Assembly: GCF_000974685.2 (NCBI RefSeq)
Contig: NZ_AP018738.1
Coordinates: 1,178,001-1,242,000 of the forward strand
DNA length: 64,000 bases
Origin: Ferriphaselus amnicola
GTDB taxonomy: Bacteria; Pseudomonadota; Gammaproteobacteria; Burkholderiales; Gallionellaceae
Direction: 5' to 3'
This document shows, in pieces, positions 10,184 through 19,833 of the stretch. The notes beneath the pieces were generated by a model. The model was not told the origin of the DNA. It worked only from the letters and a program-made list of their open reading frames with translations, and did not search any database. Position 1 is the first letter of the stretch. The number at the start of each line of letters is the position of its first letter. Both the position numbers and the translations under genes were made by a program.

Positions 10184-11180
10184 TCAATGCCGCCACGCCA
10201 ACAATGGCACGTACCTTGTTCTCAATCTCATGAGCGATCTCAGGATGAGAGCGTAAGTATTCGCGGGCATTATCTTTTCCTTGGCCGATTTTCTCGCCTT
10301 GATAGGCGTACCAGGCACCAGACTTATCTACCAGTTTGTGCATCACGCCAAGCTCGATGATCTCGCCTTCGCGTGAAATACCTTCACCGTAGAGGATGTC
10401 GAAATTAGCTTCGCGGAACGGTGGCGCAACCTTGTTTTTAACGACTTTGACGCGGGTCTCATTACCAATGACTTCATCGCCCTTTTTGATCGCGCCGGTG
10501 CGACGAATGTCGAGACGCACCGAAGCGTAGAACTTGAGCGCATTACCACCTGTGGTGGTTTCAGGGTTGCCGAACATCACGCCGATCTTCATACGGATCT
10601 GGTTGATGAAGATGACCAAGGTATTCGAGCGCTTGATATTGGCGGTCAGTTTGCGTAGCGCTTGCGACATCAAACGCGCATGTAAGCCCATCTGCGCATC
10701 ACCCATCTCACCTTCGATCTCGGCCTTAGGTGTCAGCGCGGCAACGGAGTCGATCACGACCACGTCCACCGATGCGGAGCGCACCAGCATGTCGGCGATT
10801 TCCAACGCCTGCTCGCCATTGTCCGGTTGCGAGATCAGCAGGTCTTCAACCTTGACGCCTAGCTTTTGCGCGTATTGCGGATCGAGCGCGTGTTCGGCGT
10901 CGATGAAAGCGGCTGTGCCGCCCAGCTTCTGCATCTCAGCAATGACTTGCAGCGTCAGTGTGGTCTTGCCGGAAGACTCTGGGCCGTAGATTTCCACCAC
11001 GCGACCACGTGGCAAACCACCTACGCCCAAGGCGATGTCCAGTCCCAGCGAACCCGTGGAAACCACTTGGATGTCGCGTGCCACGTCGCTCTCACCTAAA
11101 CGCATGATCGAGCCCTTGCCGAACTGCTTTTCGATTTGCGCCAACGCGGCGGCTAGTGCTTTGCTTTTATTCTCGTCCAT
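10164..11180 (-). CDS. recA: Recombinase RecA
   Basis: DNA-dependent ATPase that forms filaments on single-stranded DNA, pairs homologous strands and triggers LexA self-cleavage. The 338-residue product has Walker A (GPESSGKTT), the Walker B stretch (VVIDSVAAL), loop L2 with a [13 protein letters not shown] run, and an acidic C-terminus (GGEED). The frame is open 21 codons further upstream, but the ATG at 11180 begins the canonical MDENKSKAL and follows AAGGGACGG. A perfect 11-bp hairpin (11223-11248) separates it from rnc. I did not find a CTGT-N8-ACAG LexA box between rnc and recA. Confidence 0.98.
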   Translation of the reverse strand: MDENKSKALAAALAQIEKQFGKGSIMRLGESDVARDIQVVSTGSLGLDIALGVGGLPRGRVVEIYGPESSGKTTLTLQVIAEMQKLGGTAAFIDAEHALDPQYAQKLGVKVEDLLISQPDNGEQALEIADMLVRSASVDVVVIDSVAALTPKAEIEGEMGDAQMGLHARLMSQALRKLTANIKRSNTLVIFINQIRMKIGVMFGNPETTTGGNALKFYASVRLDIRRTGAIKKGDEVIGNETRVKVVKNKVAPPFREANFDILYGEGISREGEIIELGVMHKLVDKSGAWYAYQGEKIGQGKDNAREYLRSHPEIAHEIENKVRAIVGVAALNGGEED

Positions 11181-11222
11181 GGTGATCCGTCCCTTCAAAT
11201 GATGCTCGATTATGTCATAACA

Positions 11223-11248
11223 GCTCCGTGCAACCAATTGCACGGAGC
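11223..11248. terminator. Perfect hairpin between rnc and recA
   Basis: Arms GCTCCGTGCAA (11223-11233) and TTGCACGGAGC (11238-11248) match perfectly around a 4-base loop. It lies 13 bp past the rnc stop in the direction of transcription. No U tract follows, so it may slow or process transcripts rather than end them. Confidence 0.55.
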
Positions 11249-11261
11249 ATTGGAATGTGGC

Positions 11262-11939
11262 TTAGTTAGATTTTTTAGTGATTTGCAAAAAGGCAGTTTC
11301 GGCTGCCTGCTGCTCTGCATTGCGACGACTACTACCCTCACCTTGCGTGCTTAGTTTCAACGCATCGATGCGGCACTCCACCTTGAACAGCTGAGCATGG
11401 GCTTCGCCCTCGATGGCGCTCACGGTATAGGTGGGCAGCGGTAATTTACGAGACTGCAAATGCTCTTGCAACAAGGTCTTGGAATCTTTTCCCAAGGTTT
11501 GGATGTCGGTCTTGGCGATGAACGGCACATATAACCCCAGTACGACTTTCTTAGCGGCCTCGAACCCGCCATCCAGAAATACCGCTCCGAATACGGCCTC
11601 AAGAGCATCTGCCAAAATCGATGGACGACGGAAACCAGCACTCTTACGCTCGCCCTCCCCTAATCGCAACAAATCACCCAAATATTGTTGCTGCGCCAAA
11701 ACGAATAGCGTTTGCTGGTTGACAAGGTTAGAGCGAAGTCGCGAAAGATCACCTTCAGGAAGATGCTGGAACGAGTCAAAAAGGTGCGAGGCGATGACGC
11801 AGTTCAGCACGCTATCGCCCAGAAACTCTAAGCGCTCGTTATGCTCCGCACTGTAACTGCGGTGAGTCAGGGCACGATTGAGCAACCCAGCTTGAGTAAA
11901 GTGATAACCCAGTCTGTGGCAAAGTGCTTCCCGACTCAT
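11262..11939 (-). CDS. rnc: Ribonuclease III
   Basis: Double-strand-specific endoribonuclease that processes rRNA precursors and structured mRNAs. The 225-residue protein carries the signature NERLEFLGDSVLN with the catalytic Glu and Asp, a second acidic motif (ADALEAVFGAVFLDGG), and a C-terminal double-stranded RNA-binding domain from about residue 150 (SKTLLQEHLQSRKLPLP). The start overlaps the DUF4845 stop by 4 bp (ATGA). In many betaproteobacteria era follows rnc; here recA follows. Confidence 0.96.
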   Translation of the reverse strand: MSREALCHRLGYHFTQAGLLNRALTHRSYSAEHNERLEFLGDSVLNCVIASHLFDSFQHLPEGDLSRLRSNLVNQQTLFVLAQQQYLGDLLRLGEGERKSAGFRRPSILADALEAVFGAVFLDGGFEAAKKVVLGLYVPFIAKTDIQTLGKDSKTLLQEHLQSRKLPLPTYTVSAIEGEAHAQLFKVECRIDALKLSTQGEGSSRRNAEQQAAETAFLQITKKSN

Positions 11940-12298
11940 CGTTGTGCCGAATGTGGATTGAAGTTTAGGACCATACTGATATTACCTGCGACGGGGATGC
12001 TGACGGAGTACTCCGCACTTAAGCTGATGACACCACTGCTACGGCTAACCTGAACATCATCGGGCTGGATCGCGTTGATCTCTGCAACTGAAGCACGCCT
12101 AGCAAAAGCGATTCGAATGTCATTCTCACTGGCACTCTGCAACTCGGCATCCTCCGCCATAGCTTGTAGTACATGAGTGATCTCGGCGTTCTGCATGTAA
12201 GCTTTGATGACGCGCAGACCACCTAACGCTAGGGCAACCACGATCACAGTCGCCACTAGACACCCTAGACACGAGACTCCACGTTCTTTTGCTTTCAT
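11936..12298 (-). CDS. DUF4845-family single-pass membrane protein
   Basis: 120-residue protein with one N-terminal transmembrane helix (about 9-30, GCLVATVIVVALALGG) and an extracytoplasmic tail. It matches in size and position the DUF4845 proteins found between lepB and rnc in betaproteobacteria; function unknown. It starts 25 bp after the lepB end and overlaps rnc by 4 bp, so it belongs to the lepA-lepB-rnc unit. Confidence 0.85.
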   Translation of the reverse strand: MKAKERGVSCLGCLVATVIVVALALGGLRVIKAYMQNAEITHVLQAMAEDAELQSASENDIRIAFARRASVAEINAIQPDDVQVSRSSGVISLSAEYSVSIPVAGNISMVLNFNPHSAQR

Positions 12299-12323
12299 AG
12301 CTCCTCCCTCTGGAAGAACATCC

Positions 12324-13124
12324 CTAATGGATGGAAAGGCCGATGCGCTTCAACTCACCAAAATTCATCCAAACCAAGAATGCCTTGCCTACGATTTGGC
12401 GATCCGGCACGAAACCCCAGTAGCGACTGTCGCGGCTATTGTCACGATTGTCGCCCAGCATGAAATATTGCCCGGACGGGACTGTACAACGAAAACCCTC
12501 GTCGTTGTAGATACACTGATCCCGCCCAGAGAAATCAGCAATCGCATCAAAATGCAGCGGCGGCATCTCAGGGTTAACGAGCATCGAATGCGCATGCTCG
12601 TTCAGATTCTCGGTGTAGCGTTCAGTGTGAACGAAGTTCAATCCGCTTTCGACATAGTTGTAATCACCTTCCAGTTTACGAACCTGCTCCACCCCATTGA
12701 TGAATAAGATCTTATTGCGATACTCGACGGTATCCCCCGGCACGCCGACCACACGCTTGATGTAATCCACAGAAGGGTTCTCAGGGTAATGGAACACCAT
12801 TACGTCGCCGCGCTGCGGGTCGTTGATCTGCACGATCTTCTGGCTGACGATGGGCAGGCGGATGCCGTAGGTGAATTTGTTCACTAGGATGAAATCGCCC
12901 ACCTGCAAGGTCGGGATCATCGAACCGGAAGGGATCTTGAACGGCTCGACCAAAAAGGAGCGCAGGAAGAACACCGCCAGAATCACCGGGAAAAAGCTCT
13001 TGGAGTATTCCACCCACCAAGGCTCCTTGCCGCCCTCGCGACCGGACTTCAGCACGTATTTGTCCAGTAGCCACACCGCGCCGGTCAATACCAGCAGCGA
13101 AAACATGATCAAAGCGAAATCCAT
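12324..13124 (-). CDS. lepB: Signal peptidase I
   Basis: Membrane serine protease that removes signal peptides from exported proteins. 266 residues with two N-terminal membrane segments (about 4-21 and 44-60). The nucleophile is Ser68 in PSGSM and the general base Lys123 in YIKRVVG; the GDNRDNSRDSRYWG box is also present. Its ATG overlaps the lepA stop by one base, so it is translated from the lepA transcript. Confidence 0.97.
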   Translation of the reverse strand: MDFALIMFSLLVLTGAVWLLDKYVLKSGREGGKEPWWVEYSKSFFPVILAVFFLRSFLVEPFKIPSGSMIPTLQVGDFILVNKFTYGIRLPIVSQKIVQINDPQRGDVMVFHYPENPSVDYIKRVVGVPGDTVEYRNKILFINGVEQVRKLEGDYNYVESGLNFVHTERYTENLNEHAHSMLVNPEMPPLHFDAIADFSGRDQCIYNDEGFRCTVPSGQYFMLGDNRDNSRDSRYWGFVPDRQIVGKAFLVWMNFGELKRIGLSIH

Positions 13125-14917
13125 TATTTATCCTCAACTTGCAAGATGGCGAGGAACGCCTCCTGCGGAATCTCTACACTGCCCACTTGCTTCATGCGCT
13201 TCTTACCCGCCTTCTGCTTCTCCAGCAGTTTTTTCTTGCGTGAGATGTCGCCGCCGTAGCACTTAGCCAGCACGTTTTTGCGCAAGGCCTTGACGTTCTC
13301 ACGTGCGATGATGTTCGCGCCGATGGCCGCTTGGATCGCCACGTCGTACATCTGACGTGGGATCAATTCGCGCATCTTAGCCGCCACTTCGCGACCGCGA
13401 TAAATACTATTGGCGCGGTGTACGATGATGGACAGTGCATCGACCTTTTCACTGTTGATCAGCATGTCCACCTTCACCACGTCGGACGAGCGATATTCCT
13501 TGAACTCATAGTCCATCGACGCATAGCCGCGCGATACCGACTTCAGCCGATCAAAGAAATCCAGCACGATCTCGCCCATCGGCATCTCGTATTTCAGCAG
13601 CACCTGCTTGCCGTGATAATTCATATCGATCTGCACACCGCGCTTCTGCGTACACAGCGTGATCACCGCGCCCACGTATTCCTGCGGCATGTACAGATTC
13701 ACATTGACGATGGGCTCGCGGATGTCTTCGACCTTGGACAGGTCAGGCATTTTTGACGGGTTATCCACCATAAGCAGCGTGCCATCGCGCATCGCCACTT
13801 CGTACACCACCGTCGGCGCAGTGGTGATCAGGTCTTGATCAAACTCACGTTCTAATCGCTCCTGCACGATCTCCATGTGCAGCAAGCCCAAGAAGCCGCA
13901 GCGGAAGCCGAAGCCCAGTGCCTGTGACACTTCCGGCTCGTACTGCAAGGCAGCATCATTCAGCTTGAGTTTTTCCAGCGAATCGCGCAGCGCTTCGTAC
14001 TGATTGGATTCGACTGGGAACAAACCGGCGAACACCTGCGACTGCACTTCCTTGAAGCCCGGCAAGGCCGCAGCGGCTGGCTTGGCCTGATGGGTGATGG
14101 TGTCGCCCACGCGCGCCGCTTTCAATTCCTTGATGCCGGCGATGATGAAACCCACCTGCCCTGCGCTCAGGGTTTCGCGATTCACCGACTTTGGCGTGAA
14201 TACGCCGATGTGCTCGGTCAAGTGCTGCGCGCCAGTCGCCATGAACAGGATCTTTTCCTTGGGCTTGAGCGTACCGTTGACGATACGCACCAGCATCACC
14301 ACGCCGACGTAGTTGTCGAACCAAGAGTCGATGATCAGCGCTTGCAACGGCGCGGTCGGGTCGCCCTTGGGCGGCGGCACTTTGACGATCAACGATTCCA
14401 GTACGTCCTGTACGCCCAGCCCTGTTTTGGCCGAACAATGCACGGCGTCATGTGCCTCGATGCCGATCACTTCCTCGATCTCTTCGATGGCGTTCTCGGG
14501 ATTTGCTGACGGCAGGTCGATCTTGTTCAGCACCGGAACCACTTCCACGCCCAAGTCGAGCGCGGTGTAGCAGTTAGCCACGGTCTGAGCTTCCACGCCT
14601 TGCGAAGCATCGACCACCAGCAGCGCGCCTTCACAAGCGGATAGAGAACGCGACACCTCGTAGGAGAAGTCCACGTGCCCCGGTGTATCGATCAGATTCA
14701 GGTTGTAGATCTGGCCGTCGCGCGCCTTGTAACTCAGCGCTGCCGTCTGTGCTTTGATGGTGATGCCGCGCTCGCGCTCCAAGTCCATGGAGTCGAGCAC
14801 CTGAGCTTCCATCTCACGGTCGGACAGGCCGCCGCACAGATGGATGATACGGTCGGCAAGTGTCGATTTGCCGTGGTCGATGTGAGCGATGATGGAGAAA
14901 TTTCGGATGTTCTGCAT
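13124..14917 (-). CDS. lepA: Elongation factor 4 (LepA)
   Basis: Translational GTPase that acts on stalled or mis-translocated ribosomes and influences 30S assembly. The 597-residue protein has the G1 loop AHIDHGKST, effector RGITIK, G3 DTPGHVDF and G4 NKIDLP, followed by EF-G-like domains and the LepA-specific C-terminal domain. A TATAAT box lies about 40 bp upstream. First gene of the lepA-lepB-DUF4845-rnc run. Confidence 0.97.
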   Translation of the reverse strand: MQNIRNFSIIAHIDHGKSTLADRIIHLCGGLSDREMEAQVLDSMDLERERGITIKAQTAALSYKARDGQIYNLNLIDTPGHVDFSYEVSRSLSACEGALLVVDASQGVEAQTVANCYTALDLGVEVVPVLNKIDLPSANPENAIEEIEEVIGIEAHDAVHCSAKTGLGVQDVLESLIVKVPPPKGDPTAPLQALIIDSWFDNYVGVVMLVRIVNGTLKPKEKILFMATGAQHLTEHIGVFTPKSVNRETLSAGQVGFIIAGIKELKAARVGDTITHQAKPAAAALPGFKEVQSQVFAGLFPVESNQYEALRDSLEKLKLNDAALQYEPEVSQALGFGFRCGFLGLLHMEIVQERLEREFDQDLITTAPTVVYEVAMRDGTLLMVDNPSKMPDLSKVEDIREPIVNVNLYMPQEYVGAVITLCTQKRGVQIDMNYHGKQVLLKYEMPMGEIVLDFFDRLKSVSRGYASMDYEFKEYRSSDVVKVDMLINSEKVDALSIIVHRANSIYRGREVAAKMRELIPRQMYDVAIQAAIGANIIARENVKALRKNVLAKCYGGDISRKKKLLEKQKAGKKRMKQVGSVEIPQEAFLAILQVEDK

Positions 14918-14957
14918 AGCGGAAAGCCGCGCCGTTTAAGGTATCGAATGGGCGCGG

Positions 14958-14963
14958 ATTATA
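14958..14963 (-). promoter_or_regulatory. Probable -10 box of lepA promoter
   Basis: Perfect TATAAT on the minus strand, 40 bp before the lepA ATG and just past the aroA terminator. I see no good TTGACA-like -35 at the right spacing. Confidence 0.55.
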
Positions 14964-14977
14964 CCTTGATGGCGCTG

Positions 14978-14999
14978 AAAAGTCGGGGCTATCGCCCCG
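14978..14999 (-). terminator. Rho-independent terminator after aroA
   Basis: On the minus strand CGGGGC-GATA-GCCCCG is followed by ACTTTT. It lies 20-40 bp beyond the aroA stop. A second perfect hairpin (10-bp arms, 15010-15033) encloses the aroA stop codon itself but has no U tract. Confidence 0.65.
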
Positions 15000-15019
15000 C
15001 GAAGTCAAGAGCCTGTGGC

Positions 15020-16318
15020 TTACGCCACAGGCTGAGTGATCGAAGAAAAAGCGCTGAAATACTCAGGGAAGGTCTTGGCGACACAACCAGGGTCGTTGAT
15101 GCGCACCGTCCCGCCGAATGCTGCCAGCGAGAAACACATCGCCATGCGGTGATCGTCGTAGGTGTCGATGGCTGCATGTTTCAGATGCGCAGGAGGCGTG
15201 ATGCGGATGTAATCCGCGCCCTCCTCCACCGTCGCGCCCAATTTGCGCAGCTCGGCCGCCATCGCTGCGATGCGGTCGGTCTCCTTGACGCGCCAGCTGG
15301 CAATGTTACGCAGCGTGGTCGTGCCATCTGCGAACAGCGCCGCCACCGCCAGTGTCATCGCCGCGTCGGGAATGTGGTTGCAATCGAGGTCGATGGCGGT
15401 GAGTCGCCCCGATACCGGAGCACTTGCCTCCATCCAGTTTGGGCCATGGCTGATTAAAGCCCCCATCTTTTCAAGAGCATCCTTGAATTCGACATCACCC
15501 TGCACACTCGTATTGCCCACACCCTCGACCCGCACCGGGCCACCACCAATAGCTCCAGCAGCCAGAAAATATGAAGCAGACGAGGCATCGCCTTCTACAT
15601 AAATCACACCCGGCGATACATAGGCACTGTTGCGCATGATCGTAAAACTACGCCAATCATTGCGATGCACTGCCACACCGAAACGCACCATCATCCGCAA
15701 TGTGATCTCAATGTAGGGCTTGGAAATTAGCTCCCCCTCTACCTCAACCAACACCCCACTTCTCAGTATCGGAGCGGCCATCAACAAACCCGTCAAGAAT
15801 TGGCTTGAGACATTTCCCCTTACGCGTACGCGTCCACCTGCCACCGTGGCCGGTTTGATGCGCAGCGGCGGGAAACCTTTATTTCCCAGATATTCGATGT
15901 CCGCACCCAACTGCCGCAGTGCATCGACCAGATCGCCGATGGGCCGCTCGTGCATGCGCGGTACGCCTGACAGCTCATAGCTTCCACCCGACAGCGCCAG
16001 CGCTGCCGTGAGCGGACGAAACGCCGTGCCTGCGTTGCCGAGGAACAGCTTAGCCTCCTTTACCGGGAAGTTACCGCCGCAGCCGTGAACTCGGTAGGCG
16101 TTATTGCCCAAGGAGTCGATTCTTACGCCCAACGTCGCCAAGCCTTCCAGCATGCGATCCGTATCGTCAGACTTCAGTAGATCACGCACTTCGGTCACGC
16201 CTTCCGCTAGCGCGGCCAGTAGTAACACACGATTGGAAATGCTCTTGGAGCCTGGCAGGCGCACGGTGCCGTGCGCGGAAGCCAATGGAGGAAGATCGAG
16301 GAAGTTGTCGGATGTCAT
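15020..16318 (-). CDS. aroA: 3-phosphoshikimate 1-carboxyvinyltransferase (EPSP synthase)
   Basis: Sixth step of the shikimate pathway: joins phosphoenolpyruvate to shikimate-3-phosphate. Signatures: [20 protein letters not shown] near the N-terminus, [17 protein letters not shown] (many class I enzymes have Met for the Phe), and [14 protein letters not shown] near the end. The frame opens at a TTG at 16336, but the ATG at 16318 has AAGG 10 bp upstream and gives 432 residues, the normal length. The stop codon sits in the loop of a perfect hairpin. Confidence 0.96.
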   Translation of the reverse strand: MTSDNFLDLPPLASAHGTVRLPGSKSISNRVLLLAALAEGVTEVRDLLKSDDTDRMLEGLATLGVRIDSLGNNAYRVHGCGGNFPVKEAKLFLGNAGTAFRPLTAALALSGGSYELSGVPRMHERPIGDLVDALRQLGADIEYLGNKGFPPLRIKPATVAGGRVRVRGNVSSQFLTGLLMAAPILRSGVLVEVEGELISKPYIEITLRMMVRFGVAVHRNDWRSFTIMRNSAYVSPGVIYVEGDASSASYFLAAGAIGGGPVRVEGVGNTSVQGDVEFKDALEKMGALISHGPNWMEASAPVSGRLTAIDLDCNHIPDAAMTLAVAALFADGTTTLRNIASWRVKETDRIAAMAAELRKLGATVEEGADYIRITPPAHLKHAAIDTYDDHRMAMCFSLAAFGGTVRINDPGCVAKTFPEYFSAFSSITQPVA

Positions 16319-16441
16319 CGAAGGTGGACCTTGCAACGGGCTAGGCTAAAAAATCAAGGGCGCAATCATACCGTAGAGGCGCGTATGGCGCAGCGCAGAC
16401 CATCGTTTACTCGTCAGAAGTCGAACACATCGATAGCTTGC

Positions 16442-18532
16442 TCAGCGGAACAGGCCTTTGAGTTTGTCCTGAAGTTTTGTCTTCAACTCTTGTTTCTTGA
16501 CCTCGACCTTTTGCTTGGTCGATTCTGAGATCGCCGCCCCGAAATCCAGCGAATACTTGAGGCTGGTGAACGCCCCTTGAACTCGTATCGGCACGGTCAG
16601 GCCGGACAGGTTATCTTGCCCGCCCTGTCCTTGCAGCGTTTTGACCAGTGTTGCTTTGGCGAGGTAGTTCATGCTGTCGTTGCCCACGTCGATGTCACCA
16701 TTGCCGGAGAGGCGCAACAAGGGTGATTTCATCGAAAGATCATCGTTGTGCGCCACGCCTTGAGCGATCTTGAAACTACCTTTGAGTTCGCTGAAGTCGG
16801 TCTTTTCGGACGGGTTGCCAGTTTGAGTCTGAGTCTTTCCGACCAAGCTTCCTGCATCGCGCAGCTTCTGGGCGACGTTGATCCCCTTGATCGCACCATC
16901 CGTCAGATTAAGCGTAGCGCTACCGTTGAGCCCCTTCTTCAGCGCACTGACGGTAGCGCCGTGAGTCGTCACGTTGATGCCGACGTTGCCGTGCCCCTCC
17001 ACGGTATCGAAACCGGCGGCATCCTTAGTCAGCGCAGCGACGTTGATGCCGGTCAGCATTTGATTCACGGTAAAGCTCGGCGTGGCGGGCGCAGCGTTCA
17101 CCGCCAAGCTGCCGCTGACGCTACCTTCATACAGCTTGGCGGAAAACGGTGCGATGTTGAGCAAACCCTTGTGAGCCTTGACGGTGAGATTGATGTCGCG
17201 GCTCTTCACCTTGGCGACAGTCAGCGCGCCGATGTGCAGCTTGCCATCCAGACTAAGTTTTCGTAGTGCGGTCAGATCGAAGGGCTTTTCGGGTGTGGTG
17301 GCTTTGGGTTTGTCGCTAGGCGGAAAATACAGATCGGCATCGAACTGATCCACATCGACATCGAAACGGATGAATGGATCAGCGAAATCGCTCACGGCCA
17401 CCTTCGCCTTGACCTGACTTTGTAGCAAGGCACCCGCCAACGCCACCTCAAAGTTCTGCTTGTTGGTATCGAAAGCGAAACTACCGCGCATCTCGCTGCT
17501 GACATGCTTGCCGGGCAAGGTTTCGCCGGTGGCATCGAACGCCAGTGTCAGGGCCTTGCTGCCAAACGCCTGAGCGGTGCCGGAGATACTGGGCAAGGTC
17601 AGCGTGGCGGCAACGGTATTCGTACCATTCAGCTTGGCGCTGAGCTTCAATTGATCACCGATGAACTTATCGCCTGTCGCTGCGACTTTAGGTGCATCAA
17701 GCTGAGCCTCGAATTGATTGCTGCCCTGCTTCCCGCTCACCGAGACCTTCAACTTTTCGGTATTGAACGACTTGGTCGATAGGTCTGCACCGGCATCGCC
17801 GCTGGCTTGCAGGCTCAATTCGGTGATGTCGAGCGCGCTGCCACTGGCGCTTAGATTCAGCCCTTCCAGTTGGTAGAGCTTCTTGGCCAGATCGAAGGTC
17901 AACGCAGTCTTGCCCTGTAACTTCACATCCAGCTTGGGCTGATTGGCTTGCAAGTGCAGCGACAGTTTTACTGGCGACTTCACGCCGTTGGCGATGCGTC
18001 CCGTGGTCAGGTCTAGATCACGCACGGCGTATTCCGCCCCGCTACCTTCATCGCGGTAGATCAGCTCGGTCTTAGCGATGCTCACGCCAGCGATGTCGAA
18101 TTTAAGTGTGCTCTCGGATGCGGGAGCTTCGCTCTTGTTCAGCAGGTCGTCGATATTGCTCGTGCCGTCTTTGTGCTTGATGAGCGTGGCCTTGAGACCG
18201 GAAACGCTGACCGCATCCACCACGGCCTCGCCATGCAGCAGCGGCCAGAAAGCCAGCGCCGCGTGAACGTCCTCGACTGCCGCGAAGGTCTGCGGGTTCT
18301 TAAACTCGGACAGCGACACTTTGCCCAGACTCGCGCCCAGCTTGGGGAAGAAGGTCAGCTTGATGTCGCCGTCTAGCTTGAGCGTGCGCTGTTTGCTGTC
18401 CTGCACCGCCTTGATGATCTCGGCTTTATAAGCGTTGGGGTCGAAGGTCGCCGCCAGATAACCTGCCGCGCCACCCGCCACCAGCATCGTTCCACCCAAA
18501 CCGATCAGGGTGTATTTGACGATCTTGTTCAT
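16442..18532 (-). CDS. AsmA family protein
   Basis: 696-residue protein with one N-terminal membrane anchor (about 7-29) and a long beta-rich periplasmic body containing the N-terminal AsmA domain (TFDPNAYK...) and a C-terminal AsmA-like part. The family is thought to move phospholipids toward, or influence assembly of, the outer membrane. It ends in a charged Lys/Gln-rich tail. It starts 9 bp after the sugar transporter stop, so it is co-transcribed with it, though a functional link is unclear. Confidence 0.87.
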   Translation of the reverse strand: MNKIVKYTLIGLGGTMLVAGGAAGYLAATFDPNAYKAEIIKAVQDSKQRTLKLDGDIKLTFFPKLGASLGKVSLSEFKNPQTFAAVEDVHAALAFWPLLHGEAVVDAVSVSGLKATLIKHKDGTSNIDDLLNKSEAPASESTLKFDIAGVSIAKTELIYRDEGSGAEYAVRDLDLTTGRIANGVKSPVKLSLHLQANQPKLDVKLQGKTALTFDLAKKLYQLEGLNLSASGSALDITELSLQASGDAGADLSTKSFNTEKLKVSVSGKQGSNQFEAQLDAPKVAATGDKFIGDQLKLSAKLNGTNTVAATLTLPSISGTAQAFGSKALTLAFDATGETLPGKHVSSEMRGSFAFDTNKQNFEVALAGALLQSQVKAKVAVSDFADPFIRFDVDVDQFDADLYFPPSDKPKATTPEKPFDLTALRKLSLDGKLHIGALTVAKVKSRDINLTVKAHKGLLNIAPFSAKLYEGSVSGSLAVNAAPATPSFTVNQMLTGINVAALTKDAAGFDTVEGHGNVGINVTTHGATVSALKKGLNGSATLNLTDGAIKGINVAQKLRDAGSLVGKTQTQTGNPSEKTDFSELKGSFKIAQGVAHNDDLSMKSPLLRLSGNGDIDVGNDSMNYLAKATLVKTLQGQGGQDNLSGLTVPIRVQGAFTSLKYSLDFGAAISESTKQKVEVKKQELKTKLQDKLKGLFR

Positions 18533-18541
18533 AGATATCCC

Positions 18542-19822
18542 TCAGTGGCTTGCATGCGACTCATGCAGGCCAGAAAACTTCACACCATAGTATAAGATGA
18601 ATACGTAACACATTGCTGGAACGGAGAAGGATAGATGCAATCCGATGCTGTCCGCCAAATAGCCTTGCAGGAATGGCACTAGCGCACCGCCGACGATGGC
18701 CATGCACAACACGCCGGAAGCGTGTCCGGTCAGTTTGCCAAGTCGGTGCAGCGCCATGCTGAAGATGGTCGGGAACATGATGGAGTTGAACAAGCCGACC
18801 GCCAAGATCGCCCACATGGCCAGTGCGCCCTGGCTGAAGATGGCGGTGAGTATCAGCGCGATGGCGCAAGCCGCGTTGAAGGCCAGCGTCTTGCCGGGGC
18901 TGACCTTGCGCATTACAGCGAAGCCGATGAAGCGACCGACCATCGCGCCGCCCCAATAGAAACTCACGTAGCCAGCTGCCGTCGCGGGTGCCAAACTGGC
19001 GACATCGCTCTCCCCAAGAAAATTCACCAGAAAGCTACCGATGCTGACCTCGCCGCCCACATAGACGAAGATGCCGACTGCGCCCAGCAGCAGGTGAGGA
19101 TGTGACATCAAGGTCTTGCTGCCATCTGCCAGAACCGTACCCAGGTCATCGTCATCGTGGGTGATCTTGGGCAAACGGGCGAAAGCGAACAGGATGGCCA
19201 GCAGCAGCAACGCACCCGCCAGCGCTAGATACGGCCCTTGCACCGTCGCCGCTTCTTTCGCCCGGTAAGCCAATTGCTCGGCAGCGGGTAGCGCGCCGAT
19301 CTGCTCCGGGCTGAGCAACACGCCGCCCAGAATCAACGTGCCGCCGAAGAACGGCCCGACGGTCGTACCCAGTGAGTTGAAAGCTTGGGTCAGCGTCAAG
19401 CGGCTAGACGCTGTCTTAGCTGCACCCAGCACGACGACATAGGGATTCGCAGCCACTTGCAACATGGTGATACCCGAAGCCAATACGAAGAACGCGAACA
19501 GGAACAAGGCATAGCCGCTCTGCGCTGCCGGATAGAACAAGGCGCAGCCCGCCGCCGCGATGGTCAGCCCGATGACTGCACCGTGCTGATAGCCGGTGCG
19601 TTTGATGAGCGCCCCGACCGGTAGAGACACCACGAAATACGCACCGAAGAAGCAGAACTGCACCAGCATGGCCTGCACATAACTGAGCGTATAGATCGCT
19701 TTCAGGTGCGGGATGAGCACGTCGTTAAGCGAGGTCAGCAGCCCCCACATGAAGAACAGAATGGTGACGATGACCAGCGAACGGGTGTTGTTCGCAGCTT
19801 CGATATGGGTGGGTCTGGACAT
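18542..19822 (-). CDS. FucP/GluP-type sugar MFS transporter
   Basis: 426-residue major facilitator with about 12 membrane segments, close in pattern to proton-linked fucose and glucose/galactose permeases (FFMWGLLTSLNDVLIPHLK at the first helix; GAYFVVSLPVGALIKRTGYQ; ANPYVVVLG). It starts 11 bp after the beta-glucosidase gene, which suggests it imports the monosaccharide the glucosidase releases. Substrate is inferred from the neighbour. Confidence 0.88.
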   Translation of the reverse strand: MSRPTHIEAANNTRSLVIVTILFFMWGLLTSLNDVLIPHLKAIYTLSYVQAMLVQFCFFGAYFVVSLPVGALIKRTGYQHGAVIGLTIAAAGCALFYPAAQSGYALFLFAFFVLASGITMLQVAANPYVVVLGAAKTASSRLTLTQAFNSLGTTVGPFFGGTLILGGVLLSPEQIGALPAAEQLAYRAKEAATVQGPYLALAGALLLLAILFAFARLPKITHDDDDLGTVLADGSKTLMSHPHLLLGAVGIFVYVGGEVSIGSFLVNFLGESDVASLAPATAAGYVSFYWGGAMVGRFIGFAVMRKVSPGKTLAFNAACAIALILTAIFSQGALAMWAILAVGLFNSIMFPTIFSMALHRLGKLTGHASGVLCMAIVGGALVPFLQGYLADSIGLHLSFSVPAMCYVFILYYGVKFSGLHESHASH

Positions 19823-19833
19823 GGCTTTCCTCG

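Noticed and set aside
11181-11261. LexA box before recA
   Set aside because: A CTGT is present after the hairpin, but no ACAG partner at the needed distance.
15010-15033. Hairpin over the aroA stop as the main terminator
   Set aside because: Perfect 10-bp stem but no U tract; the next hairpin (14984-14999) followed by TTTT is the better terminator.
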